From the NCBI GenBank assembly GCA_003443635.1, contig CP031964.1, positions 1,954,321 to 2,018,320 on the forward strand: a stretch of DNA of 64,000 nt. Reading direction: 5' to 3'. This stretch comes from Flavobacteriaceae bacterium (GTDB lineage: Bacteria; Bacteroidota; Bacteroidia; Flavobacteriales; Flavobacteriaceae). The translations under genes and the position numbers were made by a program. Of this stretch, positions 44,498 to 53,147 are shown piece after piece. Position 1 is the stretch's first letter, and the number at the start of each line of letters is the position of its first letter. Below the pieces are notes generated by a model, which made no database searches, was not told the origin of the DNA, and saw only the letters and a list, made by a program, of their open reading frames with translations.

Positions 44498-44527
44498 TAG
44501 TAAGAATTTTGTATTATTAGCTGTTGT

Positions 44528-45496
44528 CTATATTCTCAATAATTTCTTTTTTAACTGAATAAAATCTACCCAATAGAGTTTTGATGTCCAATACGTACTT
44601 CCATCTTCTCTTGTTTTTTTCTCACTTCTACCGAAAAACAGATATTTCCCATCTGGGGAAACGGTAGCAGCACCTTCACTTTGCTTGGTGTTTATTTTAG
44701 GACCCAAATTATAAGATTTTGTCCAAGTGCCATTATGATTAAAGCTAATGAACAAATCGTTATTATCAGGCTCAGTAGCTTTTTCAGAATCGTAAATAAG
44801 ATAGCTTTCGTCTGGCGCGATGTAAGGATGAGCTATAAATCTACCGTTAGCATTGATAGCATCATCCATTTTTTCAATAGAAGTGTACTGACCATTCTGG
44901 TTTATGGCATAATAAATACCTTCATCATCAGCTCCTACTCTAGTACCAGACGTAAAATATAGATTGTTCTTTTCTGATGGTATTGCACCCATAATGTAAT
45001 TATCTACAAATGGTTGGCCCATGACAATGGGGTTTCCCCAATCTCCATATTCATTTTTTTCAACGTACCATTGATGCAATCGTCTACGTGGATTTGATGT
45101 TTTGATCGTATCGGGTATAGGCCTTGTACTTCCATAATACAAACGGTTTCCATCTGAAGTAAACCGAGCATGAAAATCTAAATATTCATTACTTGAAAAT
45201 GATGCTTGCTTCGGTTTTGACCATTTACCATTCTTAAATCTTATGGTATAAAGATTGGGAAGCTCTCCTTCTTTTCTATAATTAAAAACCAATTCTGTCA
45301 TATCGGGATTAAATGTTATAGAACCAGGAGTATACTCTTCATTTGTAAGAATTCCTGGCGAAAAAACCAAAGGCGTATCTGTTGGAATATGATTGCTAAG
45401 TAAAGTAAGATTTGAGCGTATATTTTTTTGCCCACAAGCACTAATGCTGAGTATGGATATTAAAAATATTACCCTTTTTATATTTATAAATTTCAT
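44528..45496 (-). CDS. PD40 exported lipoprotein, divergent member
   Basis: A 322-residue lipoprotein (lipobox ISAC, Cys21). The usual GQKPPG signature is missing and replaced by PTDTPLVFSPGILTNEEYTPGS, but the blades remain: [70 protein letters not shown] and [16 protein letters not shown]. It lies first downstream of the LytTR pair at 42758-44497 on the other strand and 22 bp after the fused gene at 45519, so it may be co-transcribed with it. Confidence 0.83.
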   Translation of the reverse strand: MKFINIKRVIFLISILSISACGQKNIRSNLTLLSNHIPTDTPLVFSPGILTNEEYTPGSITFNPDMTELVFNYRKEGELPNLYTIRFKNGKWSKPKQASFSSNEYLDFHARFTSDGNRLYYGSTRPIPDTIKTSNPRRRLHQWYVEKNEYGDWGNPIVMGQPFVDNYIMGAIPSEKNNLYFTSGTRVGADDEGIYYAINQNGQYTSIEKMDDAINANGRFIAHPYIAPDESYLIYDSEKATEPDNNDLFISFNHNGTWTKSYNLGPKINTKQSEGAATVSPDGKYLFFGRSEKKTREDGSTYWTSKLYWVDFIQLKKKLLRI

Positions 45497-45518
45497 AAAT
45501 TAATTCATTAGTTTTAGC

Positions 45519-47246
45519 TTATTTGTTACTTTTTTTAAAGTACCCAGGCTGCCATCCATAAGGTGTCAACTTTTTTTCATCTGAGCCATCTTTATTAATG
45601 ATATAGAGACCATTATCATCTTTCCCCTCTTTTTTCCTTTCTGAATGAAATATGATTTGAGAACCATCATGAGACCAACAGGGCCTACCATCGGATCCTT
45701 CATTGAAGGTTAACCGTTTCTGATTAGATCCATCAATGTTCATTACATAAATTTCACGGTTTCCATCCCTCTTAGACATAAAAGCGATTTGCTTACCATT
45801 AGGTGAAATGTTAGGATCCCACTCTTCAGCTTCATTATCTGTTAAATGGATTATGTTATTGCCATCTATATCTGCAATACTTATTTCACTCTCTTTATCT
45901 TTGTGTTCTGAGTGAAAAAGGAGTTTGCCATCGGACGTAAAAGTAGGGCCACCACCGCTTAATGATTTTATTTGCCGTTGTTCACTACCATCGGAATTCA
46001 TAACCCAGATTTCATAATGCCAAACATTTCCCGAATCTCTATAGTCTCTTCCAAAAATAATTTTTGTTCCGTCTGGTGACCATGTAGGCATATTATCCCA
46101 TTTGTTTTTTGCATGAGTTAATCGTTTCACATTAGTGCCATCGCTATTCATTGTATGAATAGACCACGTTTTATTATTATCGTATTTTCCATAAAAAGCA
46201 ATTCGCTTTCCATCTGGTGACCAAGCAGGATAACCATGATGCCCCTCAGTAAGTTTTATTTTTGATGTGCCTTCAATATTAGTTAAGCAAATTCCATCTG
46301 CTCCATAAGCAACTGGATATTTTGTAGCTGCAGAATTTTGCAGATCAGGATCAGGTCTTAATGTTTCAATCACCTGTGTACTCACCCAATGTCGCTTTCC
46401 TATGTAATTACGACTTCCATCTTCTTTTACTTTCCATTCTCCTCTCGTAAAAAATAGATATTTACCATCGTAGGTCACGCTTGGAGAGCTTTCTTGCATT
46501 TCTGTGTTTATCAAGTTCCCCATGTTCATTGCAGGCATCCAGGAACCATCTTTTGCTTTAAAACTGATATATATATCTGCTTGTCCATAACCATCTTCTC
46601 GTTTCACATCCCACATTAAATAGGATTCGTCTGGAGCGATGAAAGGATGTGAAATATATTCACCTTTATTGATTGACTCACTCAATTTCTGAGGAGCTTC
46701 ATACGTGCCATTTATAAGGCGTGAATAACGAATAGAGCCAGATCCATTGTCTTCTTTTCTATAAAAACCAAAATAATAAGTTCCTATAGATGAACGAGAG
46801 ATACCATGTGCTTGGTCTTTCAAGAATTCTCTTTGATTTTTGAGTTCGGACCAGCCCGTGTCAGTTCGTTCTCGATACCACTTTCCTCCATACATTATAG
46901 TGCCATCTTCAGAAAAAGTCGGCCATTTTATATCTGTCTCAGATTCGTTTCCCCAGCGACCATTTTCATATCGAATTACAAAAAATGTACGATTTTTATA
47001 CTTTCCATTTTTTCTGGAGAAATAGTACTCTTTCATATTTGATGAAAACGACCCTCCCTCAAAAAGCCCTTCTGGAGAGACAATTTTTGGATCAAATAAT
47101 TTAGGAACTACCCCAGGTGGTTTTTCTCCAAAATATCGATCTTCTAAGGCTGGAAAATCAAGCTCATTTGTTTTGTGATCTTTGATATGGCAAGCATTTA
47201 AAAATAGTGTCAATAGCAGTGCTAAAATAAAATGTGGGTTTTTCAT
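45519..47246 (-). CDS. Fusion of a PD40 lipoprotein and a TolB-like propeller
   Basis: A 575-residue lipoprotein (lipobox LNAC, Cys19). Residues 20-300 are a complete subfamily II PD40 protein (FGEKPPGVVPKLFDPKIVS ... YLMWDVKREDG ... VSTQVIETLRPDPD). After a short linker, residues 315-575 are a second propeller with TolB-like blades: AWSPDGKRIAFYGKYDN, TWSPDGTKIIFGRDY, FTSDGKLLFHSEH, ISPNGKQIAFMSKRDGN and CWSHDGSQIIFHSERK. The second half closely matches the free-standing protein at 48561, two genes upstream. The two halves therefore seem to have been joined by local recombination. A tandem propeller could bridge two ligands. Confidence 0.87.
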   Translation of the reverse strand: MKNPHFILALLLTLFLNACHIKDHKTNELDFPALEDRYFGEKPPGVVPKLFDPKIVSPEGLFEGGSFSSNMKEYYFSRKNGKYKNRTFFVIRYENGRWGNESETDIKWPTFSEDGTIMYGGKWYRERTDTGWSELKNQREFLKDQAHGISRSSIGTYYFGFYRKEDNGSGSIRYSRLINGTYEAPQKLSESINKGEYISHPFIAPDESYLMWDVKREDGYGQADIYISFKAKDGSWMPAMNMGNLINTEMQESSPSVTYDGKYLFFTRGEWKVKEDGSRNYIGKRHWVSTQVIETLRPDPDLQNSAATKYPVAYGADGICLTNIEGTSKIKLTEGHHGYPAWSPDGKRIAFYGKYDNNKTWSIHTMNSDGTNVKRLTHAKNKWDNMPTWSPDGTKIIFGRDYRDSGNVWHYEIWVMNSDGSEQRQIKSLSGGGPTFTSDGKLLFHSEHKDKESEISIADIDGNNIIHLTDNEAEEWDPNISPNGKQIAFMSKRDGNREIYVMNIDGSNQKRLTFNEGSDGRPCWSHDGSQIIFHSERKKEGKDDNGLYIINKDGSDEKKLTPYGWQPGYFKKSNK

Positions 47247-47286
47247 TGTTTATTTTAATAAGGTTTATATTTCTCGTTAGATTACT

Positions 47287-48531
47287 TTATTCAAGATCAA
47301 ACAGTCCCGATTTGGAAAGTTGTCGAGAAATGATACTAAGTTGATTCCTTTCACGATCTATATTGGCAGTTCCGAAATAAGCAATAACCAAATCTTTTGA
47401 AGGCGATATATACAATCCTTGACCTCCATGTGCTCCTTTATACAAATCACCATCTTCATACACCGCGCTCCACTGATAGTTACTATAATAGGTTTCTCTC
47501 GAAGTTCGTGACGCTTTTTTGAGATTTTCATTGACATTCCAGATTTTAGATAAGTGTGCATCAGAAATTATTGGAGATTTTCCTTTTCTACCACTAGGAG
47601 TAAATGCAAGCCCAAACCTACCCAAATCTCGTAGTGTTGATGACAAGCCATTTAAATAGGATAATGAAACACCATTTTTACTGATTCCTAAAAGCGCACT
47701 ATATTCTGATCCTATCTTTTTCCATATTTCTTGTTCTAGAAAATCACGAAAAGCAAGTCCACTAATTTTTTCAACTAATAAGGTTAACATAGCAGCATCA
47801 AGGTTCGAAGGCTGGAACTTAGTTCCTGGTGGGTGAACAGATTTTTTTGCAGTAGCCAAATCTTTTAGTAGATCAAACCTTTCAAAATGATTCACCAATG
47901 TTAATGGACGATCAATTCCAGAACTCATAGAAAGTATATCGGCTATTGGAACACCTTTCCAACCAGAATCTTTAAGAATATCAAAGTAGTGATCAATGGA
48001 TTTACTTGTATCAATCAAACCTCTATCTTCTAAAATAGCAATTGCAGTACTGACAAAGACTTGAGTCATTATCAAATGTGTATGCAAATCAGTTGGAAAC
48101 ATTCTGGGATAGCCTTCAAAAACAATTTTTCCTTTATGAATAATAATTAATCCATTCACTTCTACTTGCTGCACATAGTCGTTTAATGATAATCCGCCTC
48201 CTTTTTTTAAATCTGTTGGAACGATAAAGTTTTTTACATCATCTCTAGGTGTTTCTTCAAGAATTTTTGGTGTATCAGATCGAACGATACGTGAGTAGTT
48301 CATTATTTCGGAAGAGTTTAAATAAAAATATCTTTCCTTATCGCCATGTACAGTCCAATTACCACCTTCATAAATATGCTTGTGGAATGCATATTTCTCC
48401 TCTTTTGTAAATCCAGTATAATTATAGGTTTCATATTTGGGTTTGTTAGTATCAGTTTCCTGATGCTTAGTATGACAGGCAGTAAAAAATACTGTCAATA
48501 TGAATATTGTAATTAAATGTGAATTTTTCAT
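47287..48531 (-). CDS. Beta-lactamase-like lipoprotein with degenerate active site
   Basis: A 414-residue lipoprotein (lipobox FTAC, Cys19) with the full class C-like fold: IIIHKGKIVFEGYPRMFP near residue 128, STAIAILEDRGLIDTS after 160, DILSMSSGIDRP near 200, and HGGQGLYISPSKDLVIAYFG near 380. The nucleophile motif SxxK is replaced by I154-M-T-Q157, and the Tyr motif seems to read QPSN. Catalysis by the usual mechanism is therefore unlikely. It lies between the two TolB-like propeller genes and may now act as a binding protein. Confidence 0.83.
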   Translation of the reverse strand: MKNSHLITIFILTVFFTACHTKHQETDTNKPKYETYNYTGFTKEEKYAFHKHIYEGGNWTVHGDKERYFYLNSSEIMNYSRIVRSDTPKILEETPRDDVKNFIVPTDLKKGGGLSLNDYVQQVEVNGLIIIHKGKIVFEGYPRMFPTDLHTHLIMTQVFVSTAIAILEDRGLIDTSKSIDHYFDILKDSGWKGVPIADILSMSSGIDRPLTLVNHFERFDLLKDLATAKKSVHPPGTKFQPSNLDAAMLTLLVEKISGLAFRDFLEQEIWKKIGSEYSALLGISKNGVSLSYLNGLSSTLRDLGRFGLAFTPSGRKGKSPIISDAHLSKIWNVNENLKKASRTSRETYYSNYQWSAVYEDGDLYKGAHGGQGLYISPSKDLVIAYFGTANIDRERNQLSIISRQLSKSGLFDLE

Positions 48532-48560
48532 TATTGCTGTTTAATGTTGAGTGTTATGTA

Positions 48561-49457
48561 TTAAGGTCTTCTATACCAAGCTACTTGCCAACCACCTTGA
48601 GAAGTAATTTTTCGTAGTGAAGAACCGTCTTTGTTTATAATATACACATTGGATTTTCCATTTCCACCCTCCCCTTTTGATTGAAAAATAATTTGAGAAC
48701 CATCAGGAGACCATGACGGGCCACCACTACGAGTATTCGTCAATCTTTTTTGATTAGATCCATCAATATCCATTACATAAATTTTTCGAGTACCATCTTT
48801 ATCTGATGAATAAGCGATTTGTTTACCATCAGGTGAAACCTTTGGATGCCATGCATTCGTATTATTATGTGTCAATTGAGTGATGTTTTTACCATCTATA
48901 TCAGCAATGCATATTTCACTCTTCTTATCTTTAAATTCTGCAGAATAAACAATTCTTCCATCAGGGGTAAAGGAACAGTTCCCTCCTACCAATAGTTTTA
49001 TTTGCTTTTCTTGACTCCCATCAGAATTCATGATCCAAATTTCATATTTTTTAATTCCTTCTGAGTTTCTATATTCTCTTGCAAAGAGAATTTTCTTACC
49101 ATCTGCAGACCATGAAGGCGTGCTATCCCATTTGTCTTTAGCATACGTCAATCGCTTCCTATTGGTTCCGTCGCTATTTACTGTATGGATAGACCATGTC
49201 TTTTTTTCATCGTGATAGGAATAAAAAGCGATTTGTTTTCCATCAGGAGACCAAGCAGGATAACCATGATCGCCGTTGGTAAGTCTCACTTCTGATGTAC
49301 CTTCAACATTCGTAAGACAAATACCTTTAGATCCGTATGCAATTGTATGGGAAATTGATTTTGATTTATCACTGACTTGACATAGAGCAACAGAACTATA
49401 TAATATGAAGTTTAAAATAAATACGATTTTAAGATGTTCTAAATTTTGAATTTTCAT
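48561..49457 (-). CDS. Exported TolB-like PD40 propeller
   Basis: A 298-residue protein; ATG at 49457 begins the signal peptide (LKIVFILNFILYSSVALCQ), and no lipobox is evident. The mature part is a six-bladed TolB-like propeller: AWSPDGKQIAFYSYHDE, SWSADGKKILFAREYR, FTPDGRIVYSAEFKD, VSPDGKQIAYSSDKDG and SWSPDGSQIIFQSKGEGG. It is the free-standing counterpart of the C-terminal half of the gene at 45519. Free TolB works with the Tol-Pal system, but TolB-like PD40 proteins in Bacteroidota are more often extracellular binding modules. Confidence 0.85.
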   Translation of the reverse strand: MKIQNLEHLKIVFILNFILYSSVALCQVSDKSKSISHTIAYGSKGICLTNVEGTSEVRLTNGDHGYPAWSPDGKQIAFYSYHDEKKTWSIHTVNSDGTNRKRLTYAKDKWDSTPSWSADGKKILFAREYRNSEGIKKYEIWIMNSDGSQEKQIKLLVGGNCSFTPDGRIVYSAEFKDKKSEICIADIDGKNITQLTHNNTNAWHPKVSPDGKQIAYSSDKDGTRKIYVMDIDGSNQKRLTNTRSGGPSWSPDGSQIIFQSKGEGGNGKSNVYIINKDGSSLRKITSQGGWQVAWYRRP

Positions 49458-49524
49458 TGAATGTCTTTTTATGATATTTTGTATCTTACAAAAGATGTAT
49501 TTTTCTATCATGTATTCAAACAAA

Positions 49525-49600
49525 ATTTTGTCAACTGCTCTATATTCTAATGAACTGCACTATAAAGTCATTTTATAATGGTTAGTTTGCATTAGTAAAA
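49525..49600. promoter_or_regulatory. Conserved block upstream of the 7TM sensor kinase
   Basis: Ends directly before the start codon region of the kinase at 49605 and is related to 60574-60650. Shared motifs are AACTGCTCTATATTCTAATG and GAAC (AACCGCTCTATATCTTAATG in the second copy), plus AAAGTnnTTTnATAAT. The second copy has no kinase gene beside it. Confidence 0.55.
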
Positions 49601-49604
49601 CCAA

Positions 49605-51293
49605 ATGAAAATAAAGTTGAGATCTTTATATTTTTTTCTAGCACTCTCCATACTACTTGTAACTTCTTGTTCTCAAGAATCTACTATCTCAAAGAAGAAC
49701 GAGACCGTATTTAAAATAGGAGATCAACAAGAATGGGCTTCCTTTAAATTTAATGATCAAAACTGGCAAAAAAGATTACGGTTTGTGTCAGATGGTCAAG
49801 TTTTCTGGTCCAGAACCAAAATAGATATTTTAGAAGAACCAAACGCTTTAAAAACGTATGGCGTTTATTTACATACCTATGGAGAATATGAGGTTTTTTG
49901 GGATGGAGTATTAATTGGAAAAAACGGAAACCCGGGGCAAGAAGCAACGTCTGAGAAATCAGGCAAAATGTGGACTATTTATAATATACCTGATCATCTT
50001 ACAAAAAAAGGCGCCCACGTATTGGCTCTACGATCAAGCCTTTATTATTTTCCTGACCATACAAGGATAACTGATTTACAAATAGATTATTATGATGATC
50101 TATTAACAGATCGAATTATAGAGTCCTCTTATATGCATCTTTTTGCAGGAGCATTTCTTATAGCTTCTTTTTATTTTCTATTTCTCTTTTTAAGTAATAA
50201 AAAGGAGTTTGCTACATTAATTTTCAGCATCAGTTGTTTTTTGTTTTTTGCTTTGATATTAGCGGAATTCATTAAAGCTTATCTTCCTATTCATTATAGT
50301 CAACATGTGATACGGTTACAGGTAATAGGTACTCTGATGTTTGGGATTTCTTTTTTAATCCCTTTTTATTTTTCCATGCAGTTTCCATTTCCTAAACGAA
50401 AATTACTATTTATTATATATGTAGGTCTTTTATTATACATATTTTTTTCAAAATATGTTTTCGAATTGACAACCAATAACATGGTGTTGAGTATGTGGTT
50501 GTTTTCTTTTGGTATTGTGGCATCTGGAGTTTATAAAAAAATAAAAGGAGCTCGATTGGTCCTTATTACTTTATTATTATCAGTACTTATAGGCTTCATC
50601 ACTCCTTTTAATAAAAGTTTATTTGTAGGTTTTAGTTTGATCCTTTTGGGTATGTTTTATTTACTTTCTCTTAGAATTAAAGAACAACGATTAGCGTATG
50701 AAACTTCTTTGGTTCAATCTACACGTCTACGCTTGGAGCTACTCAAAAAGAATATTCAGCCTCATTTTTTAATGAATACACTAACTTCATTAATAGATTG
50801 GGTAGAAGAAACTCCTAAAAAAGGAGTCTTATTTATAGAAGCCTTAGCCAAAGAATTTGATCTCTTTAATCAGATAGAAAATCAAACATTGATTCCTATT
50901 ATGCAAGAGATAGCTCTTTGCCGTTCACATTTAAAGATCATGGAATATCGAAAAGAAATCAATTATTCATGGGAAGAAGAAGGTATAGATGTTAAACAAA
51001 AAATACCACCAGGAATTCTTCACACACTATTAGAAAATGGAATTACGCATAGCTTACCTAAGGAAGACAACAGTATCAAATTTAAGCTTGTTTATGAATC
51101 GAATACTAACTACAAGTGTTATACTTTTTTAACATTTGCTACTTCTATAAAGCAAGAATTGGGCATAAAAAAAGAAGGCACAGGGTTGAAATATATCAAG
51201 GCTCGATTGACAGAGAGTTATCAAGAACAATGGGGATTTACTTCAGAGTCAGTGCATCATGGATGGAAAAATACCATAAAAATATATTCTTAA
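49605..51293 (+). CDS. LytS-type sensor kinase with 7TM-DISM region
   Basis: A 562-residue protein. The first 170 residues follow a lipobox-like signal (LVTSC, Cys22) and form a jelly-roll extracellular domain: VFWSRTKIDI, LHTYGEYEVFWDGVLIGKNG and HVLALRSSLYYFP. About seven hydrophobic segments follow from 178 to 360. The cytoplasmic part has a coiled coil and phospho-acceptor His in QPHFLMNTLTSLIDWVE, then LLENGITHS and GTGLKYIKARL. This is the 7TM-DISMED plus His_kinase plan, suited to sensing a carbohydrate or peptide outside the cell. The regulator starts 4 bp later. Confidence 0.87.
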   Translation: MKIKLRSLYFFLALSILLVTSCSQESTISKKNETVFKIGDQQEWASFKFNDQNWQKRLRFVSDGQVFWSRTKIDILEEPNALKTYGVYLHTYGEYEVFWDGVLIGKNGNPGQEATSEKSGKMWTIYNIPDHLTKKGAHVLALRSSLYYFPDHTRITDLQIDYYDDLLTDRIIESSYMHLFAGAFLIASFYFLFLFLSNKKEFATLIFSISCFLFFALILAEFIKAYLPIHYSQHVIRLQVIGTLMFGISFLIPFYFSMQFPFPKRKLLFIIYVGLLLYIFFSKYVFELTTNNMVLSMWLFSFGIVASGVYKKIKGARLVLITLLLSVLIGFITPFNKSLFVGFSLILLGMFYLLSLRIKEQRLAYETSLVQSTRLRLELLKKNIQPHFLMNTLTSLIDWVEETPKKGVLFIEALAKEFDLFNQIENQTLIPIMQEIALCRSHLKIMEYRKEINYSWEEEGIDVKQKIPPGILHTLLENGITHSLPKEDNSIKFKLVYESNTNYKCYTFLTFATSIKQELGIKKEGTGLKYIKARLTESYQEQWGFTSESVHHGWKNTIKIYS

Positions 51294-51297
51294 TAAA

Positions 51298-51996
51298 ATG
51301 AAGGTTTTAATTATTGAAGATGAATCTCGTATCGCCAAAAGAATTGAACGAATGACTCGTGAAATTCTTGGTGACACCTTACAATCATTATATAATGTTA
51401 ATACACTTCATGAAGCGTTAAGACATATTGAAAGTAATCCATTAGACCTTGTCCTTTTAGATTTGAATCTTAATGGCAAAAACGGTTTTGATCTAATCAC
51501 AACAGCGGTTTCTAAATCGTTTCATACTATTATTATTTCCGCTTATAGAGACCAAGCTATTACTGCGTTTGAATATGGTGTATTAGATTTTGTTCCAAAA
51601 CCTTTTAACAAAGAACGATTAGAACAGGCATTTAACAGAACCATTAAAAAAGAAAAACCAATAACAAGTACAGTTAAATTTTTAGCGGTAAAAAAGCGAT
51701 ATAAAGTACAATTAATAGCTATTGAAAAGGTGCTCTACATTAAGGGCGCTGGCGCCTATACCGAGCTTTTTCTAGCAGATGGAAAAAAAATGTTACATGA
51801 TAAGTCACTTGAAAAATTAGAACAGTTGTTATCTTCCTCTTTTGAGCGCATTCATAAATCTTATTTGGTAAGGATATCTGAGATAAAAGAAATATTAGTA
51901 AAACCTGGAAGCAAGTATATGGCTGAACTCAACAATGGAGAGCTTCTTCCTATCGGAAGAACAAAATACAAAGACATAAAAGCGAAGTGGTTTTAG
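51298..51996 (+). CDS. LytTR-family response regulator
   Basis: A 232-residue regulator. The receiver has E7-D8-E9, phospho-acceptor D in LVLLDLNLNGKNG near 55, S in IIISAYRD and K in DFVPKPFN. The LytTR domain has IAIEKVLYIKGAGAYTELFL and FERIHKSYLVRISEI. It is paired with the 7TM kinase. The ABC exporter genes begin 193 bp later on the same strand and are the likeliest target. Confidence 0.92.
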   Translation: MKVLIIEDESRIAKRIERMTREILGDTLQSLYNVNTLHEALRHIESNPLDLVLLDLNLNGKNGFDLITTAVSKSFHTIIISAYRDQAITAFEYGVLDFVPKPFNKERLEQAFNRTIKKEKPITSTVKFLAVKKRYKVQLIAIEKVLYIKGAGAYTELFLADGKKMLHDKSLEKLEQLLSSSFERIHKSYLVRISEIKEILVKPGSKYMAELNNGELLPIGRTKYKDIKAKWF

Positions 51997-52189
51997 ATTA
52001 GTTTCTTTATTAAAGTACTTAATAGCATATATAGTTTTCAAAAAATCTTTCCTCCTTGAAATGAATTAAGTATAAACTCACTGATTTTATCAAATACGCA
52101 ATTCATCCTTAAAAAAGCGCAATTCAGTACAATCATTTCTGTAAATAATGTAGCTTTCTGGATATTCGAATAACTTAAAACAGTTATTT

Positions 52190-53110
52190 ATGATTCGAGT
52201 ACAAAACCTTTCTAAATCATTTCAAAATATACAGGCTGTAAATGATATTAGTTTTACCATTAAAAAAGGAGAAATTTTCGGGCTCTTAGGTCCCAATGGT
52301 GCTGGAAAGTCTACCACACTCAATATGATGAGTACCATTTTAAAGAGTGATACAGGGCATATTTATGTCGATGGTAAAAATGGAAATGACCATCCAAAAA
52401 AATGTAAACACTTGATTGGGGTTGTCCCTCAAGAGATATCCTTATATGAAGATCTTTCTGCTTATAAAAATTTGCTATTCTGGGGAAATTTATATGGGAT
52501 TCCTTCTCATATATTAAAAGATAGAATTCATACTACGCTAGAGTTGATTGGATTATTAGATCGAAAAAAAGATCTGATCAAAACCTATTCAGGAGGAATG
52601 AAACGAAGGATCAATATTGCTGCAGCATTGTTGCATCATCCAAAAGTATTGTTTATGGACGAGCCTACTGTAGGTATTGACCCGCAGAGTAGAAGTCATA
52701 TTTTTGAAGTTATCGAAACTCTCAATAAACAAGGAATGACGATTGTTTATACTACACATTATATGGAAGAAGTAGAACGCTTGTGTGATCGTATTGCCAT
52801 TATAGATTCTGGAAAAATCATAGCACAAGGGACACAAGCACAATTAAAAGAATTGGTACCAACGAAAGAAAGTATTCAGTTCGAATTTAATTTTCTTTCA
52901 GAAAGTAATGTAAATGAGCTAAGGGAACGTCTTCCTTATACAATGACTCGAAACAAAAACAAGTTGCTAATAGAAAGTACAATAAAAGAACTTTCTAAAA
53001 TAGTTATAGTTTGTAATGAATTGAAACTAAATATCAAAGACATTCAACTAAACAAAGTGAACTTGGAAGCAATCTTTTTAAGTCTAACTGGAAAACAATT
53101 AAGAGATTAA
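52190..53110 (+). CDS. ABC transporter ATP-binding protein (ABC-2 type)
   Basis: A 306-residue ATPase with Walker A GPNGAGKST at residues 34-42, Q-loop VVPQEISLYE, signature YSGGMKRR, Walker B VLFMDEPTVGID and the switch His in YTTHYMEE. The 60-residue C-terminal extension is typical of DrrA/CcmA-like exporters. With the permease 37 bp downstream it forms a two-component exporter. The substrate is unknown; the preceding kinase-regulator pair suggests an inducible export or resistance system. Confidence 0.93.
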   Translation: MIRVQNLSKSFQNIQAVNDISFTIKKGEIFGLLGPNGAGKSTTLNMMSTILKSDTGHIYVDGKNGNDHPKKCKHLIGVVPQEISLYEDLSAYKNLLFWGNLYGIPSHILKDRIHTTLELIGLLDRKKDLIKTYSGGMKRRINIAAALLHHPKVLFMDEPTVGIDPQSRSHIFEVIETLNKQGMTIVYTTHYMEEVERLCDRIAIIDSGKIIAQGTQAQLKELVPTKESIQFEFNFLSESNVNELRERLPYTMTRNKNKLLIESTIKELSKIVIVCNELKLNIKDIQLNKVNLEAIFLSLTGKQLRD

Positions 53111-53147
53111 TAAATATCACAATCATCCATTTATAAAATAAGCTAGT

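Noticed and set aside
48561-49457. The TolB-like protein as the Tol-Pal component TolB
   Set aside because: No tolQ, tolR, tolA or pal genes are near, the N-terminal TolB domain is missing, and a paralog is fused to a PD40 lipoprotein.
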